Shown here piece after piece: positions 27,709 through 37,240 of a stretch of DNA of 55,214 bases. How positions within the stretch are numbered: the first letter of the stretch is position 1; every line of letters begins with the position of its first letter. Below the pieces are notes generated by a model that was not told where the DNA came from, did not search any database, and was given only the letters and a program-made list of their open reading frames with translations. The position numbers were made by a program, and so were the translations under genes. The stretch is from Pseudomonas indica NBRC 103045 (lineage in GTDB: Bacteria; Pseudomonadota; Gammaproteobacteria; Pseudomonadales; Pseudomonadaceae). The DNA is taken from positions 1 to 55,214 of the forward strand of contig NZ_BDAC01000027.1 in assembly GCF_002091635.1 (NCBI RefSeq), in the 5' to 3' direction.

Positions 27709-28899
27709 ATGTCCGAACGTCCCCTCGGCGTCTCCACCCGTGCCGTGCACAGCGGCAACGACATCGACCAGCACATGGTCACCCGGGCCAAGAGCCTGCC
27801 GATCTACGAAACCTCGGTATTCGTCTACGACAGCCTGGCACAGGTCGACGATTTCCTCGCCGGCAACCCGGACAACTACATGTACACCCGCATCGGCAAC
27901 CCCAACCAGGCGGCGCTGGAAATGCTGGTGCGCGACCTGGAGGGCGGCGAGGCGGCCTTGTTCTCCGCTTCCGGCATGGCCGCCATCAGCGCCGCGCTGC
28001 TTGGCCTGCTGAGCGCGGGCGACCACCTGATCGCCAGCCGCGAGCTGTATGGCACCACCCAGAGCCTGATCGAGAAAGAACTGAGCCGTTTCGGCATCGC
28101 CTCTACCCTGGTGGACATCGGCGACCTCGACGCGGTGAAGGCGGCGATCACCCCGGCGACGCGCCTGATCTACACCGAGACGGCTTCCAATCCCCTGGTG
28201 CGGGTGAGCGACGTGCCGGCCCTGGCAGCGCTGGCCAAAGCCCATGGCCTCAAGCTGCTGGTGGACAACACCTTCCTCTCGCCGGCGCTGTACCGGCCGC
28301 TGGCCGACGGCGCCGATCTGGTGCTGCACAGCACCACCAAGTACCTCAACGGCCATAGCGACGCCACCGGCGGCATCCTGGTCGGCGATGCCGATTGGAT
28401 CGCCCAGGCTCGACGCTTCCAGATCAATGCCGGCGGCAGTGCCAGCCCATTCGAGGCCTGGCTGACCTTCCGCGGCGCCAAGACGCTGGCCTTGCGCATG
28501 CAGGCCCACTCGCGCAACGCCCAGGCGTTGGCCGAGGCGCTGGAAGCGCACCCGCGGGTGGCCAAGGTGCACTACCCGGGGCTCGCCTCGCACCCCGACC
28601 ACGACTTGGCCCGGCGCCTGTTCGGCAAGGGTTGCTCGGGCATGCTCAGCTTCACCCTGCACGGTGGGTTGGACGAAGTGGACCGGCTGATGCGCGGGCT
28701 GCGGCACACCGCCTTCGCGCCGTCCTTGGCCGGCGTTGCCAGCAGCATCAGCCACCCCGGCAAGACCTCGCACCGCGCCCTGTCGCCCGAGGCCCTGGCC
28801 GAGCTGGATATCCACGACGGCACCATCCGCGTCTCGGTGGGTATCGAGGACGCGGCAGACATTGTTGCGGATTTTGTGCAGGCGCTGGACGCGCTCTGA
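27709..28899 (+). CDS. Cys/Met-metabolism PLP enzyme (trans-sulfuration family)
   Basis: A 396-residue enzyme of the cystathionine gamma-synthase/gamma-lyase/O-acetylhomoserine sulfhydrylase family. The PLP lysine is K211 in HSTTKYLNGHSDATGG, the phosphate site is SASGMAAI, and YTETASNPLVRVSDV and DNTFLSP are conserved. Family members form, cleave or exchange C-S bonds; I cannot decide which from sequence alone. The ATG at 27709 gives the usual N-terminus. The neighbours, a MetQ-like protein and cystine transport genes, support a role in recovering sulfur from organic sources. Confidence 0.9.
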   Translation: MSERPLGVSTRAVHSGNDIDQHMVTRAKSLPIYETSVFVYDSLAQVDDFLAGNPDNYMYTRIGNPNQAALEMLVRDLEGGEAALFSASGMAAISAALLGLLSAGDHLIASRELYGTTQSLIEKELSRFGIASTLVDIGDLDAVKAAITPATRLIYTETASNPLVRVSDVPALAALAKAHGLKLLVDNTFLSPALYRPLADGADLVLHSTTKYLNGHSDATGGILVGDADWIAQARRFQINAGGSASPFEAWLTFRGAKTLALRMQAHSRNAQALAEALEAHPRVAKVHYPGLASHPDHDLARRLFGKGCSGMLSFTLHGGLDEVDRLMRGLRHTAFAPSLAGVASSISHPGKTSHRALSPEALAELDIHDGTIRVSVGIEDAADIVADFVQALDAL

Positions 28900-28904
28900 C
28901 TTTC

Positions 28905-29657
28905 TCAGCGTGCGTCGCCGAGAAACTTGCTCAGAAACTGCCGGGTGCGCTCTTCGCGTGGCGCACTGAATAACTGGCGAGCGTCGCCCTGTTCGATGAT
29001 CACGCCCTTGTCGAGGAAGATCGCCCGGTTGGCCACATCACGGGCGAAGCTCATCTCATGGGTGACGATGACCATGGTGCGGCGTTCCTCGGCGAGACTG
29101 CGAATGGTGGCGAGCACTTCGCCCACCAGCTCCGGGTCCAGTGCCGAAGTGGGTTCGTCGAAGAGGATCACATCCGGCTCCATGGCCAGCGCCCGGGCGA
29201 TCGCCACGCGCTGCTGCTGGCCGCCGGAGAGGCGCTTCGGGTAGGCGTCTTCCTTGCCCGCCAGGCCGACCTTGGCCAACAGGGCGCGGCCGCGCTCAAC
29301 GGCACGCTCGCGCGGCTCCTTCTTCACATGCACCGGGCCTTCGATGACGTTCTCCAGGGCCGTACGGTGCGGGAATAGATTGAAATTCTGAAAGACGAAA
29401 CCGACGTGTTGGCGCAGTTTGCGGATCAGCCCTTGCTGCGGCCCGAGGGGACGGTCGGCATCGATCTCGATACCGCCGACCTGGATACGCCCGCCGCTGG
29501 GTTCCTCCAGCAGGTTGAGGCAGCGCAGCAGGGTGGTCTTGCCGGAGCCGCTGGGGCCGATGATGGCGACCACTTCGCCGGGCTGCACGTCCAGGTCGAT
29601 GCCCTGGAGGACGCTCTGGCCCTTGAAGGCTTTGCTCAGGTTACGGATGGAAATCAT
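28905..29657 (-). CDS. tcyN: Cystine-type amino acid ABC transporter ATP-binding protein
   Basis: A 250-residue ATPase of the polar amino acid class. Walker [10 protein letters not shown], signature LSGGQQQR, Walker [12 protein letters not shown] and [14 protein letters not shown] are present. The last base pair of its start region overlaps the permease stop, so translation is coupled. Assignment to L-cystine rests on the neighbouring binding protein and D-cysteine desulfhydrase, the same set as E. coli fliY-dcyD-yecSC. Confidence 0.88.
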   Translation of the reverse strand: MISIRNLSKAFKGQSVLQGIDLDVQPGEVVAIIGPSGSGKTTLLRCLNLLEEPSGGRIQVGGIEIDADRPLGPQQGLIRKLRQHVGFVFQNFNLFPHRTALENVIEGPVHVKKEPRERAVERGRALLAKVGLAGKEDAYPKRLSGGQQQRVAIARALAMEPDVILFDEPTSALDPELVGEVLATIRSLAEERRTMVIVTHEMSFARDVANRAIFLDKGVIIEQGDARQLFSAPREERTRQFLSKFLGDAR

Positions 29658-30325
29658 CAGGCGTCCTGCTCATGGCGGTTGACCCGGGCTTCCAGGCGGC
29701 CCTGGAAGTGCGACAGCACGGTCGCCAGCAGCCAGTAGATCAGCGCCGCCGCCAGGTACATGGTGAAAATCTCGAAGGTTCGCGCGGTGATCAACTGCGC
29801 CTGGCGGAACAGCTCGGGCACCTGGATGGTGGCAGCCAGCGCGGTGTCCTTGACCAGCGAGATGAAGCTGTTGCCCAGCGGCGGCAGGGCGGTGCGTGCG
29901 GCCTGGGGCAGGATCGCCCGGTACAGCGCCTGGACCTTGCTCATGCCGATGCTGGCGGCGGCCTCCCATTGTCCGCGGTCGATGGAGGCGATGGCGGCCC
30001 GAAGGATTTCCGAGGTGTAGGCGGCCATGTTCAGCGAGAAGCCGATCAGCGCGGCCGGCAGCGGCTCTAGTTGGATGCCCAGCTGCGGCAGGCCGTAGTA
30101 GATCATGAACAACTGGACCAGCAGCGGCGTGCCCCGGAAGAACGACACGTACACCCGCGCCACGCCGCGCAACGGGGCGACGGCGTAGAGCCGGGTCAGG
30201 GCCAGGATGAAGCCGAGCAGCAGGCCGAAGAACATGCCGCCGAGGCTGAGAATCACCGTGTAGAGGGCGCCCTTCAGCAGGAAGGGCGCGGAGTCCAGCG
30301 CAAGCTGCAGGCTGGTTTCGATCAT
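29657..30325 (-). CDS. tcyL: Cystine-type amino acid ABC transporter permease
   Basis: A 222-residue permease of the HisMQ family with about five hydrophobic segments. [20 protein letters not shown] and the EAA loop [22 protein letters not shown] are clear. It overlaps the binding protein gene by four bases and the ATPase gene by one, so the three genes form one tightly coupled operon. Confidence 0.88.
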   Translation of the reverse strand: MIETSLQLALDSAPFLLKGALYTVILSLGGMFFGLLLGFILALTRLYAVAPLRGVARVYVSFFRGTPLLVQLFMIYYGLPQLGIQLEPLPAALIGFSLNMAAYTSEILRAAIASIDRGQWEAAASIGMSKVQALYRAILPQAARTALPPLGNSFISLVKDTALAATIQVPELFRQAQLITARTFEIFTMYLAAALIYWLLATVLSHFQGRLEARVNRHEQDA

Positions 30326-31122
30326 TGCGTCACGTCAGCCTGGAACCATTTCTCGGAGAGTCGTTCGAGGGTGCCGTTTTCGCGCAGCGTGGCGATGGCC
30401 TTATCGAGGGCGGCGAGCAGTTCGGGGTTGCCCTTGCGCAGGGCGATGCCGGCTTCCTGGCGGGAGAACGGCTCGCCGGCCACGGCCAGGCGGCCGCCGG
30501 TCTTCTTCACCATCTCGAAGGCCGCCAGACGATCCACCAGCACCACGTCCAGGCGTCCGACAGCCAAGTCCTGGAACTTGGTCGGGTCATCGTCATAGGT
30601 GCGGATATCCGCCTGCGGGACGTTCTCTTTCAGCCATTGCTCGTAGTTGGTGCCGAGCCCGACGCCGACCTTCTTGCCGGCCAGGTCCTGGGCACTCTTG
30701 ATGCTGTCCTCCTGGCCCTTGCGGGTCAGCGCCTGGATGCCGGACACGGTGTAGGGCGCGGAGAAGTCGTATTTCTTCTTGCGCTCCTCGGAGATGGTCA
30801 CTTGGTTGATCACCACGTCCAGCCGCTTGGATTCGAGGGCGGCGAGGATGCCGTCCCACTTTGTCGGCTGGAACTCGGCCTTGATTCCCAGCTCCTTGGC
30901 CAGCGCCTCGGCGAGTTCCACTTCGAAACCGGTCAGCTTGCCGTTCTCGTCCTGGTAGTTGAACGGCGGGTAGGTACCCTCCAGGCCGATCTTGATGCTG
31001 CCGCGCTGCTGGATGTCCTTGAGCAGGTCATCGGCGGCGCTGGCCAGGCCGGCGAACCCGGCCGCGAGGATGGCGGTCAGGCTGGCGAGCAGCAGGGGAC
31101 GACGGAATGTAGCGAACGTCAT
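30322..31122 (-). CDS. tcyJ: Cystine-type substrate-binding protein
   Basis: A 266-residue periplasmic binding protein (SBP family 3, FliY-like). The signal peptide ends near residue 29 (LASAA). LKIGLEGTYPPFNYQDENGKL-type and GFEVELAEALAKELG motifs are conserved. First gene of the operon, with AGGAGG before the ATG. The upstream region contains an eight-base inverted repeat (31225-31244) and an AATAAC repeat (31203-31223), suggesting its own regulation. Confidence 0.88.
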   Translation of the reverse strand: MTFATFRRPLLLASLTAILAAGFAGLASAADDLLKDIQQRGSIKIGLEGTYPPFNYQDENGKLTGFEVELAEALAKELGIKAEFQPTKWDGILAALESKRLDVVINQVTISEERKKKYDFSAPYTVSGIQALTRKGQEDSIKSAQDLAGKKVGVGLGTNYEQWLKENVPQADIRTYDDDPTKFQDLAVGRLDVVLVDRLAAFEMVKKTGGRLAVAGEPFSRQEAGIALRKGNPELLAALDKAIATLRENGTLERLSEKWFQADVTQ

Positions 31123-31202
31123 GGAGCCTCCTGGGTGAAGCGTTGGGTGACGCCACTATAGGCAAAAGCGGCATATGCGCTGAAATGGTTAAAAGCGATC
31201 TG

Positions 31203-31223
31203 GTTATTTCTTTTTCGAATAAC
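31203..31223. promoter_or_regulatory. AT-rich inverted repeat upstream of tcyJ
   Basis: GTTATT at 31203-31208 and AATAAC at 31218-31223 form an inverted repeat spaced by nine bases. The layout would suit a LysR-type regulator such as CysB; this is inferred only. Confidence 0.4.
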
Positions 31224-31224
31224 G

Positions 31225-31244
31225 TCGTGCGATAGGTCGCACGA
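31225..31244. promoter_or_regulatory. 20-bp perfect inverted repeat upstream of tcyJ
   Basis: TCGTGCGA and TCGCACGA flank TAGG, an eight-base perfect inverted repeat. It is 100-120 bases upstream of the tcyJ start and directly next to the AT-rich repeat. It is a good operator candidate for an unknown regulator. Confidence 0.55.
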
Positions 31245-31312
31245 ATACATAGACAGACTAGGCGAATACCTCGTTCTGGCCAGCCAATTTGGGGCCTGCC
31301 TGCGCTGGCTTT

Positions 31313-31503
31313 GTAGGGGCGATTCATTCGCCCGATCCGCGCCTCGCCGGGCGAATGAATTCGCCCCTACACCATGATTCCGCCTGACGAGGCATAGGTA
31401 CTGATCTCACAGGCAAATGGCCGGGTGTCCGGATCAATTCATTACAGCGGGCGGCGCGAATCTCCCCTCTCCCGTTTACGGGAGAGGGGCCGGGGGAGAG
31501 GGG
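31313..31503 (-). repeat. Composite intergenic repeat, copy B (inverted)
   Basis: This is the reverse-oriented relative of the 22098-22362 repeat. It has the palindromic module GTAGGGGCGA..TTCGCCCCTAC (31313-31370), then a linker, then the C-rich hairpin CCCCTCTCCCG/CGGGAGAGGGG (31463-31490). Together with copy A it brackets ten sulfur genes. Confidence 0.8.
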
Positions 31504-31510
31504 GTAGAGC

Positions 31511-32512
31511 CTACGCGCCACTGGCCGGACGATAGGCGAACAGCGCCGGAGCACCGCCGGTGTGGAGGAACAGCAGCGGCCCGTCGCCGGGGAAGCGCTG
31601 GCGGGCGATGCCGTCGAGCAGGCCGGCGAACGCCTTGCCGGTGTACACCGGGTCCAGCAACAAACCCTCCTGGCTTGCCACCAGGCGGATCGCCTCCAGG
31701 GTGCGCTCGTTCGGTTCGCCGTAGCGCGGTCCGAAATACTCGTCCCACAGTTCGACACGGAACGCTGCCGGCAGCGGGCTGCCGAGCAGGTCGGCGGTGC
31801 GTTGCGCCAGCCCTTCGACTTTTGGCTGCTGGGCCGCCGCGCTGCGCGAGACGGTGACGCCGATCACCGGCAGCTCCGGGCGCACCTGTGCCAAGGCCAG
31901 TGCCAGTCCGGCGTGGGTGCCGGCGCTGCCGGAGGCCAGCACCACGGCGGAGAACGACTCGCCGCAGGCGGCGATCTGTTCGGCCAGTTCCAGTCCGGCA
32001 CGCACGTAGCCCAGGGCACCGAGGGGGCTGGACCCACCGATTGGCACGAGGTACGGCTTGCGCCCCAATGTGCGCAGGCGTTCGGCGTGGGCTTCGAGCA
32101 GGTCGTCGGCGTTGTCCAGGTTGTCCACCGCCACCACCTCGGCGCCGAACAGGTCGAGCAGCAGGCGGTTGCCGTTGCCCAGGTAGTTGGCGTCGTCGCT
32201 GCCGATGGGGTTCTCCAGCAGCGCGACGCAACCCAGCCCGAGCCGCGCGGCCACGGCGGCGGTCTGGCGCACGTGGTTGGACTGGATGGCGCCGGCGGTG
32301 AGCAGGGTGTCGGCGCCGCTGCGCAAGGCGTCGGCGGCCAGGTATTCCAGCTTGCGTACCTTGTTGCCGCCGAGGGCGAAGGGCGTGGTGTCGTCCCGTT
32401 TCACATAGACCGCCCGCCCGAGGTGGGCGGAAAGCCGTTCGAGTTTTTCCAGCGCGGTGGGTGGTCCGAGCAGGGGCAGGCGAGGGAAGTCGGAAAGACG
32501 GGGAAAGGGCAT
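31511..32512 (-). CDS. dcyD: D-cysteine desulfhydrase
   Basis: A 333-residue PLP enzyme of the D-cysteine desulfhydrase/ACC deaminase family. The PLP lysine is in [12 protein letters not shown], and [16 protein letters not shown] and [11 protein letters not shown] are conserved. It breaks D-cysteine down to pyruvate, sulfide and ammonia. The adjacent cystine transporter matches the enteric dcyD context, supporting this choice over ACC deaminase. Repeat copy B separates it from tcyJ. An upstream in-frame extension (to 32779) was rejected because the ATG at 32512 matches the family start. Confidence 0.87.
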   Translation of the reverse strand: MPFPRLSDFPRLPLLGPPTALEKLERLSAHLGRAVYVKRDDTTPFALGGNKVRKLEYLAADALRSGADTLLTAGAIQSNHVRQTAAVAARLGLGCVALLENPIGSDDANYLGNGNRLLLDLFGAEVVAVDNLDNADDLLEAHAERLRTLGRKPYLVPIGGSSPLGALGYVRAGLELAEQIAACGESFSAVVLASGSAGTHAGLALALAQVRPELPVIGVTVSRSAAAQQPKVEGLAQRTADLLGSPLPAAFRVELWDEYFGPRYGEPNERTLEAIRLVASQEGLLLDPVYTGKAFAGLLDGIARQRFPGDGPLLFLHTGGAPALFAYRPASGA

Positions 32513-32633
32513 GGCGGGTCTCGCGATGGGACAGTGGGATCGCATAAAAGGTAGCCCAGCCGGGAGCAGACAGGACGGAACGTCCAGGACCCGCACGGCT
32601 CCTACCTGAAACAGGCGGAGAAAGGCGCGTGCC

Positions 32634-33413
32634 ATGCCCGAAGGGCCTTCCATTGTCATCCTGCGGGAGGAGACCGCCCGGTTCGTCGGCGAGACCATCC
32701 TGCATGTCGAGGGCAATACTACCCAGGACAAGGCACGGCTGGTCGGCCAGCCGGTGCTGGACATGCGCAGCTGGGGCAAGCACTTCCTCGTCCAGTTGCC
32801 GGGCTTCGTGCTGCGGATTCACTTCCTGCTGTTCGGCAGCTACAGCATCGACGCGCGCAAGGAAAACCGCTCGCCACGCCTGAGCCTGGGCTTCGCCAAC
32901 GGCGAGCTGAACTTCTATGCCTGCTCCGTGCAATTCCTCGAAGGCCGCCTGGACGACCTCTACGACTGGCGCACGGACGTCATGGCCGACCAGTGGGATG
33001 CCGCGGCGGCCCGGCGCAAGCTACGCGAACGTCCCGCCCTGCTGGCCTGCGACGCGTTGCTCGACCAGACGCTGTTCGCCGGGTCCGGCAACATCATCAA
33101 GAACGAAGTGCTGTTCCGTATCCGCGTCCATCCGCTGTCGCAGGTTGGTGCGCTGCCGCCAGTCAAGTTGCGTGCGCTGGTGGAGCAGGTGCGGCAGTAC
33201 AGCTTCGAATTCCTCGCCTGGAAGAAGGCTTTCGTACTCAAGCGGCACTGGCTGGTGCACACCCGGACGGTCTGCCCGCACTGCCGGATTCCGTTGGTCA
33301 AGGAGTACCTGGGCAAGACGCGGCGACGCAGCTTCTTCTGCGAGCGCTGCCAGAAGCTCTATCGCCTGGCGGTGCCGGCCGATTCAGATGTTGTCGGCCC
33401 AGAAGGCGGGTAG
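32634..33413 (+). CDS. Nei/Fpg-family DNA glycosylase (endonuclease VIII type)
   Basis: A 259-residue base-excision repair enzyme. The catalytic N-terminus PEGPS (P2, E3) follows the initiator Met, and the beta-strand lysine is in [10 protein letters not shown]. The helix-two-turn-helix lies around [18 protein letters not shown]. The C-terminal zinc finger is CPHC...CERC. It removes oxidised pyrimidines or purines and nicks abasic sites. It is divergent from dcyD. Its 3' end overlaps the convergent GGDEF-EAL gene by 30 bases. Confidence 0.9.
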   Translation: MPEGPSIVILREETARFVGETILHVEGNTTQDKARLVGQPVLDMRSWGKHFLVQLPGFVLRIHFLLFGSYSIDARKENRSPRLSLGFANGELNFYACSVQFLEGRLDDLYDWRTDVMADQWDAAAARRKLRERPALLACDALLDQTLFAGSGNIIKNEVLFRIRVHPLSQVGALPPVKLRALVEQVRQYSFEFLAWKKAFVLKRHWLVHTRTVCPHCRIPLVKEYLGKTRRRSFFCERCQKLYRLAVPADSDVVGPEGG

Positions 33414-35315
33414 CGGGTGGGGCTTCAGGCGCAGCCGCTCGGCTGGCTGCGGGCGGCCGAACCAGTAGCCCTGGCCCAGTTCGCAACGGTGCTGAAGCAG
33501 GAACAGCGCCTGTTCCGGCTGCTCGATCCCCTCGGCCAGGACGCTGAGGCCCAGATTGTGCGCCAGGCCGATGACGGCGCGGGTGATGGCGGCGTCCTCG
33601 CTGTCGTCCGGCAGGCCGGCGACGAAGCCCTGGTCGATCTTCAGCTTGTGTACCGGCAGGCGCTTGAGACGTTGCAGCGAGGAGTAGCCGGTGCCGAAGT
33701 CGTCGATGGACAGGCGCACGCCCAGGCGATGCAGGCGTTCGAGCAGTTCCAGCGCGGCATCGGGGTTGTCCATCACCGCGCTTTCGGTGACTTCCAGCTC
33801 CAGGCAGGAGGGGGACAGGCCGGTCTCTTCCAGGACCTGGGCGACCCGTGCGTCCAGCTCGGCACGGCCGAACAGGCGGCTGGAAATGTTCACCGCGATG
33901 AACTGCAGCATGATCCCGGTCTGCTGCCACTGGCGCATCTGCCGACAGGCCTGTTCCAGCACCCACAGGTCGATGGCGCCGATCAGGCCGCCTTCTTCGG
34001 CGATCGGGATGAATTCCCCCGGCGGGACCAGTCCGCGCTCCGGATGTTCCCAGCGCACCAGGGATTCCACGCCCACCACCCGGCCGCTCTCCAGGTCATG
34101 GATCGGCTGGTAATAGACGCGCAGCTCATCGTTCTCCAGCGCGTGGCGCAGGGCCGCGGCCAGCTCGATGCGTTGCCGCGCCTGCTGGGTCAGCTCCTGG
34201 GTGTAGAAGGCATAGGACTCGCGCCCGCTGCTCTTGGCCTTGAACAGGGCCGAGTCGGCGTTGCGCAGCAGTTGATCGACATTCTGTCCGTCCGTCGGGA
34301 ACAGGCTGATGCCCACGCTGGCGCCGATGAAGAACTCCTGGCCGTTCAGGTTGAACGGGGCACTCATCAGATCGAGCAGCCGCTGGGCCTTCGCCCCGGC
34401 CTGGGCGGCCTGGTCCAGGTCTTCGCAGAGCAGGCCGAACTCGTCGCCACCCAGGCGGGCCAGGGTGGTGGAGCCGCTCTGGAGGTTGGCGAAGCGCTCT
34501 GCCACAGCCTTCAAAAGCTGATCGCCGACGCTGTGGCCGAGGCTTTCGTTGATGTGCTTGAAGTGGTCGAGGTCGATCAGCAGCAGCGCGCCGCCCGGTC
34601 TGTCCGGCTGCTGGCGCTGCAGGGCCTGTTCGATCCGTTCGCTGAACAGCAGGCGGTTCGGCAGGTCGGTAAGTGGGTCGTAGTTGGCCAGGTGGTTCAG
34701 TTCGCTCTGCGAATGCCGGATCGCGCTGAGATCGGAAAACACCGCGACATAGTGGCTGGGCACGCCGGCCTCGTCATGGATGACCCGGATGCAGTGCCAT
34801 TGTGGATACACCTCGCCGCTCTTGCGCCGGTTCCACACCTCGCCGCTCCAGAAGCCCTGGCGCTGCAAGGTTTGCCACATTTCTTCGTAGAACTGCCGGT
34901 CGTGGCGGCCGGACTTCAGCAGGCTCGGGTTCTGGCCCAGCACTTCCTTCGCCGCGTAGCCGGTGATGCGGCTGAAGGCCGGGTTCACGTGGACGATGCG
35001 GTTGTTCTTGTCGGCCACCAGCACGCCTTCCTGGGTGCTCTCGAACACGGCGGCGGCCTGGCGCAGGCGGCTTTCATGGTTGAGCCGGGCCTTGAGCAGT
35101 TGCGTCACGCGGCCCAGGTTCAGCCTGATCAGGCTGTACAGCAAGGCGCTGGAGGCGGCGACGAAGAGCAGCCCCTTGGCGGTCTGCCATTCGGCCAGCC
35201 GTCTGGTGTCGCCGGCCAGCCACAGGACGATGCCGTCGCTGAAAAGAATCCAGAAGCTCGCGAAGGCGAGATAGATCAGGCTGATGCGCAACGCGCTCTG
35301 CTGGAGTTTTTTCAA
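33384..35315 (-). CDS. Membrane PAS-GGDEF-EAL c-di-GMP protein
   Basis: A 643-residue protein with two N-terminal hydrophobic segments (about 9-30, 42-62), a PAS domain (about 85-195), GGDEF and EAL domains. The cyclase motif is intact (RLGGDEF) but has no RxxD inhibitory site before it. The EAL motif reads ESL, with NISSRLF, EVTESAVM, DDFGTGYSSL and KIDQGF retained, so phosphodiesterase activity is plausible. The TTG at 35315 with GCAGGA upstream is my best start: it gives MKKLQQSALRISL and avoids the desA promoter. An ortholog appears beside desA in P. aeruginosa. Confidence 0.85.
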   Translation of the reverse strand: MKKLQQSALRISLIYLAFASFWILFSDGIVLWLAGDTRRLAEWQTAKGLLFVAASSALLYSLIRLNLGRVTQLLKARLNHESRLRQAAAVFESTQEGVLVADKNNRIVHVNPAFSRITGYAAKEVLGQNPSLLKSGRHDRQFYEEMWQTLQRQGFWSGEVWNRRKSGEVYPQWHCIRVIHDEAGVPSHYVAVFSDLSAIRHSQSELNHLANYDPLTDLPNRLLFSERIEQALQRQQPDRPGGALLLIDLDHFKHINESLGHSVGDQLLKAVAERFANLQSGSTTLARLGGDEFGLLCEDLDQAAQAGAKAQRLLDLMSAPFNLNGQEFFIGASVGISLFPTDGQNVDQLLRNADSALFKAKSSGRESYAFYTQELTQQARQRIELAAALRHALENDELRVYYQPIHDLESGRVVGVESLVRWEHPERGLVPPGEFIPIAEEGGLIGAIDLWVLEQACRQMRQWQQTGIMLQFIAVNISSRLFGRAELDARVAQVLEETGLSPSCLELEVTESAVMDNPDAALELLERLHRLGVRLSIDDFGTGYSSLQRLKRLPVHKLKIDQGFVAGLPDDSEDAAITRAVIGLAHNLGLSVLAEGIEQPEQALFLLQHRCELGQGYWFGRPQPAERLRLKPHPLPAFWADNI

Positions 35316-35469
35316 GGGGGTAGTCCTGCGGGCATGCGGCGAGTATAGCGTGATGGCACAGTGCCCTGTCTTATCTAAAAGACGGACTGGTTTTCTGGCC
35401 CCGGTCAGTGATAATGCGGCGGTGCTTGTTCGACAAGCTGCGTTTCCATCCTCCGAGGGCAATACCCGC

Positions 35470-36660
35470 ATGTGGTACAACGGTTTTCTCGATCTGTCAC
35501 CGTGGCAACTGGTGGCGGTCACCCTGGTACTGACCCATATCACCATCGTCAGCGTCACTGTTTATCTTCATCGTTACTCCGCGCACCGCGCACTGGAACT
35601 GCACCCCGCGCTCAAGCACTTCTTCCGCTTCTGGCTGTGGATGACCACCGCCATGAACACCCGCGAATGGACCGCCATCCACCGCAAGCACCACGCCAAG
35701 TGCGAAACCGTGGACGATCCGCACAGCCCGGTGATCAAGGGCCTGTCCACCGTGATGCGCAAGGGCGCCGAGCTGTACAAGGAAGAGGCGAAGAACGAGG
35801 ACACCCTGCGTATCTACGGCAAGAACTGCCCCGAGGACTGGATCGAGCGCAACGTCTACAGCCGTTACCCGAACCTGGGCGTGACCCTGATGGCGCTGAT
35901 CGACCTGGCGCTGTTCGGCGCCCTCGGCCTGACCGTCTGGGCCGTGCAGATGATCTGGATTCCGTTCTGGGCGGCCGGCGTGATCAACGGCCTCGGCCAT
36001 GCCGTGGGCTACCGCAACTTCGAATGCCGCGACGCCGCGACCAACCTGGTGCCCTGGGGCATCCTGATCGGTGGCGAAGAGCTGCACAACAACCACCACA
36101 CCTACCCGAACTCGGCCAAGCTGTCGGTGAAGAAGTGGGAGTTCGATATCGGCTTCGCCTGGATCAAGCTGTTCAGCCTGTTCGGCCTGGCCAAGGTCGC
36201 CCGCGTGGCGCCCATCGCCCACCGTGTGGAAGGCAAGGGCCAGCTGGACATGGACACCGCCATGGCCATCCTCAACAACCGTTTCCAGATCATGGCGCAG
36301 TACCGCAAGCTGGTGATCGCGCCGCTGGTGAAGCAAGAACTGGCGAAGGCCGACGAATCGGTCCGCCATCTGTTCCATCGTGCCAAGCGTCTGCTGTCGC
36401 GTGAAACCAGCCTGCTGGAAGAGCGTCATCAACTGCGCATCCAGGAGATGCTGGCGCACAGCCAGGCGCTAAAGGTGATCTACGAGAAGCGCCTGGCCCT
36501 GCAGCAAATCTGGGTCAAGACCAGCGCCAACGGCCACGACATGCTTGCGGCCATCAAGGAGTGGGTCCACGAGGCGGAAGCCAGCGGCATCCAGTCGCTG
36601 CGCGAATTCGCTGAGCAGCTCAAGACCTACTCGCTGCGCCCGGCACCGGCCATCGCCTGA
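35470..36660 (+). CDS. desA: Delta-9 acyl-lipid/CoA desaturase
   Basis: A 396-residue membrane desaturase. Histidine boxes are HRYSAH, HRKHHAK and HNNHH, the stearoyl desaturase pattern. About four hydrophobic segments are followed by a long, charged C-terminal helix region (last 110 residues). In P. aeruginosa DesA introduces double bonds into membrane phospholipid acyl chains. The ATG at 35470 begins MWYNGFLDLSP; the longer upstream frame overlaps the promoter. The divergent region has a GGCAC-A-GTGCC palindrome at 35355-35365. Confidence 0.92.
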   Translation: MWYNGFLDLSPWQLVAVTLVLTHITIVSVTVYLHRYSAHRALELHPALKHFFRFWLWMTTAMNTREWTAIHRKHHAKCETVDDPHSPVIKGLSTVMRKGAELYKEEAKNEDTLRIYGKNCPEDWIERNVYSRYPNLGVTLMALIDLALFGALGLTVWAVQMIWIPFWAAGVINGLGHAVGYRNFECRDAATNLVPWGILIGGEELHNNHHTYPNSAKLSVKKWEFDIGFAWIKLFSLFGLAKVARVAPIAHRVEGKGQLDMDTAMAILNNRFQIMAQYRKLVIAPLVKQELAKADESVRHLFHRAKRLLSRETSLLEERHQLRIQEMLAHSQALKVIYEKRLALQQIWVKTSANGHDMLAAIKEWVHEAEASGIQSLREFAEQLKTYSLRPAPAIA

Positions 36661-36675
36661 TCGCCGACGCATCGC

Positions 36676-36706
36676 CAGAACGCCCCGACCGGTTCGGGGC
36701 GTTCTG
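36676..36706 (+). terminator. Terminator of desA
   Basis: A perfect 13-base stem begins at 36676 (CAGAACGCCCCGA) and closes at 36706 around the loop CCGGT. It starts 15 bases after the desA stop and is followed by CTTTCC, a short T-run. Confidence 0.8.
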
Positions 36707-36717
36707 CTTTCCGGGGT

Positions 36718-37173
36718 TCACTCGCCTTTCAGCAACTGGCCGTCGCGGTCGAATACCCGCAGGCGGATCGGGATGCCCGCCGCCACGCTCTGCGACACGG
36801 TGCAGAACGCCTCGAACTGATCGAGGATGCGCGGGATGTGCTGCATCTCCGCCGCTGGCTTGCCGAGGCTGAGATCCACCTCGATACCCACCACCCGCAG
36901 ACGGTTCTCCGCGTTGCGCCCGACCTCCGCGATGGCGTGGGCGGACAGCGGCTCGGCGTCCTGCTTGAACTTGCGCAGGGCGAACAGCAGGCTGTCGGTC
37001 AGGCAGTTGGAGACCGCCGCCAGCAGCAGTTGCACCGGGCTCGGTCCCTGGCCCTGGCCGAGGGGCGGCGGCTCATCGGCGGTCAGGGGCGGAACGCCGT
37101 CGTCGAACGCCAGGGTGCAGCGGTAATCCTCTTCCTGCCGCAGGCGCAGGTGAATCCGTTGGTTGTCGCTCAT
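36718..37173 (-). CDS. OsmC-family protein
   Basis: A 151-residue OsmC-like protein. The two conserved cysteines are in SNCLTDSLLFAL and AFCTVSQSV, the redox pair of OsmC/Ohr peroxidases. Family members reduce organic peroxides, and some act on persulfides. It is divergent from the BigR-type regulator, across the 24-bp palindrome, so it may share that control. It is convergent with desA. Confidence 0.88.
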   Translation of the reverse strand: MSDNQRIHLRLRQEEDYRCTLAFDDGVPPLTADEPPPLGQGQGPSPVQLLLAAVSNCLTDSLLFALRKFKQDAEPLSAHAIAEVGRNAENRLRVVGIEVDLSLGKPAAEMQHIPRILDQFEAFCTVSQSVAAGIPIRLRVFDRDGQLLKGE

Positions 37174-37240
37174 TGCATTCTCCAGTACAGATGGCGGTTT
37201 GCCGGCGTCGATTCGACCGCCGAGCCGCTACGGCTTGAAA

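Larger units (their letters stand above)
31123..31510. other. Gene-free region: tcyJ promoter plus repeat copy B
   Basis: These 388 bases contain no gene. Bases 31123-31260 form the AT-richer promoter region of tcyJ with two inverted repeats. Bases 31313-31503 are copy B of the composite repeat, in the opposite orientation to copy A. Confidence 0.75.

Noticed and set aside
26875-28815. 646-residue minus-strand open frame
   Set aside because: Antisense to the MetQ-like protein and PLP enzyme genes, which have clear motifs and ribosome binding sites.
31511-32512. ACC deaminase (acdS)
   Set aside because: Same family, but linkage to cystine transport genes fits D-cysteine desulfhydrase better.
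33417-35348. 643-residue plus-strand open frame
   Set aside because: Exact antisense shadow of the PAS-GGDEF-EAL gene.
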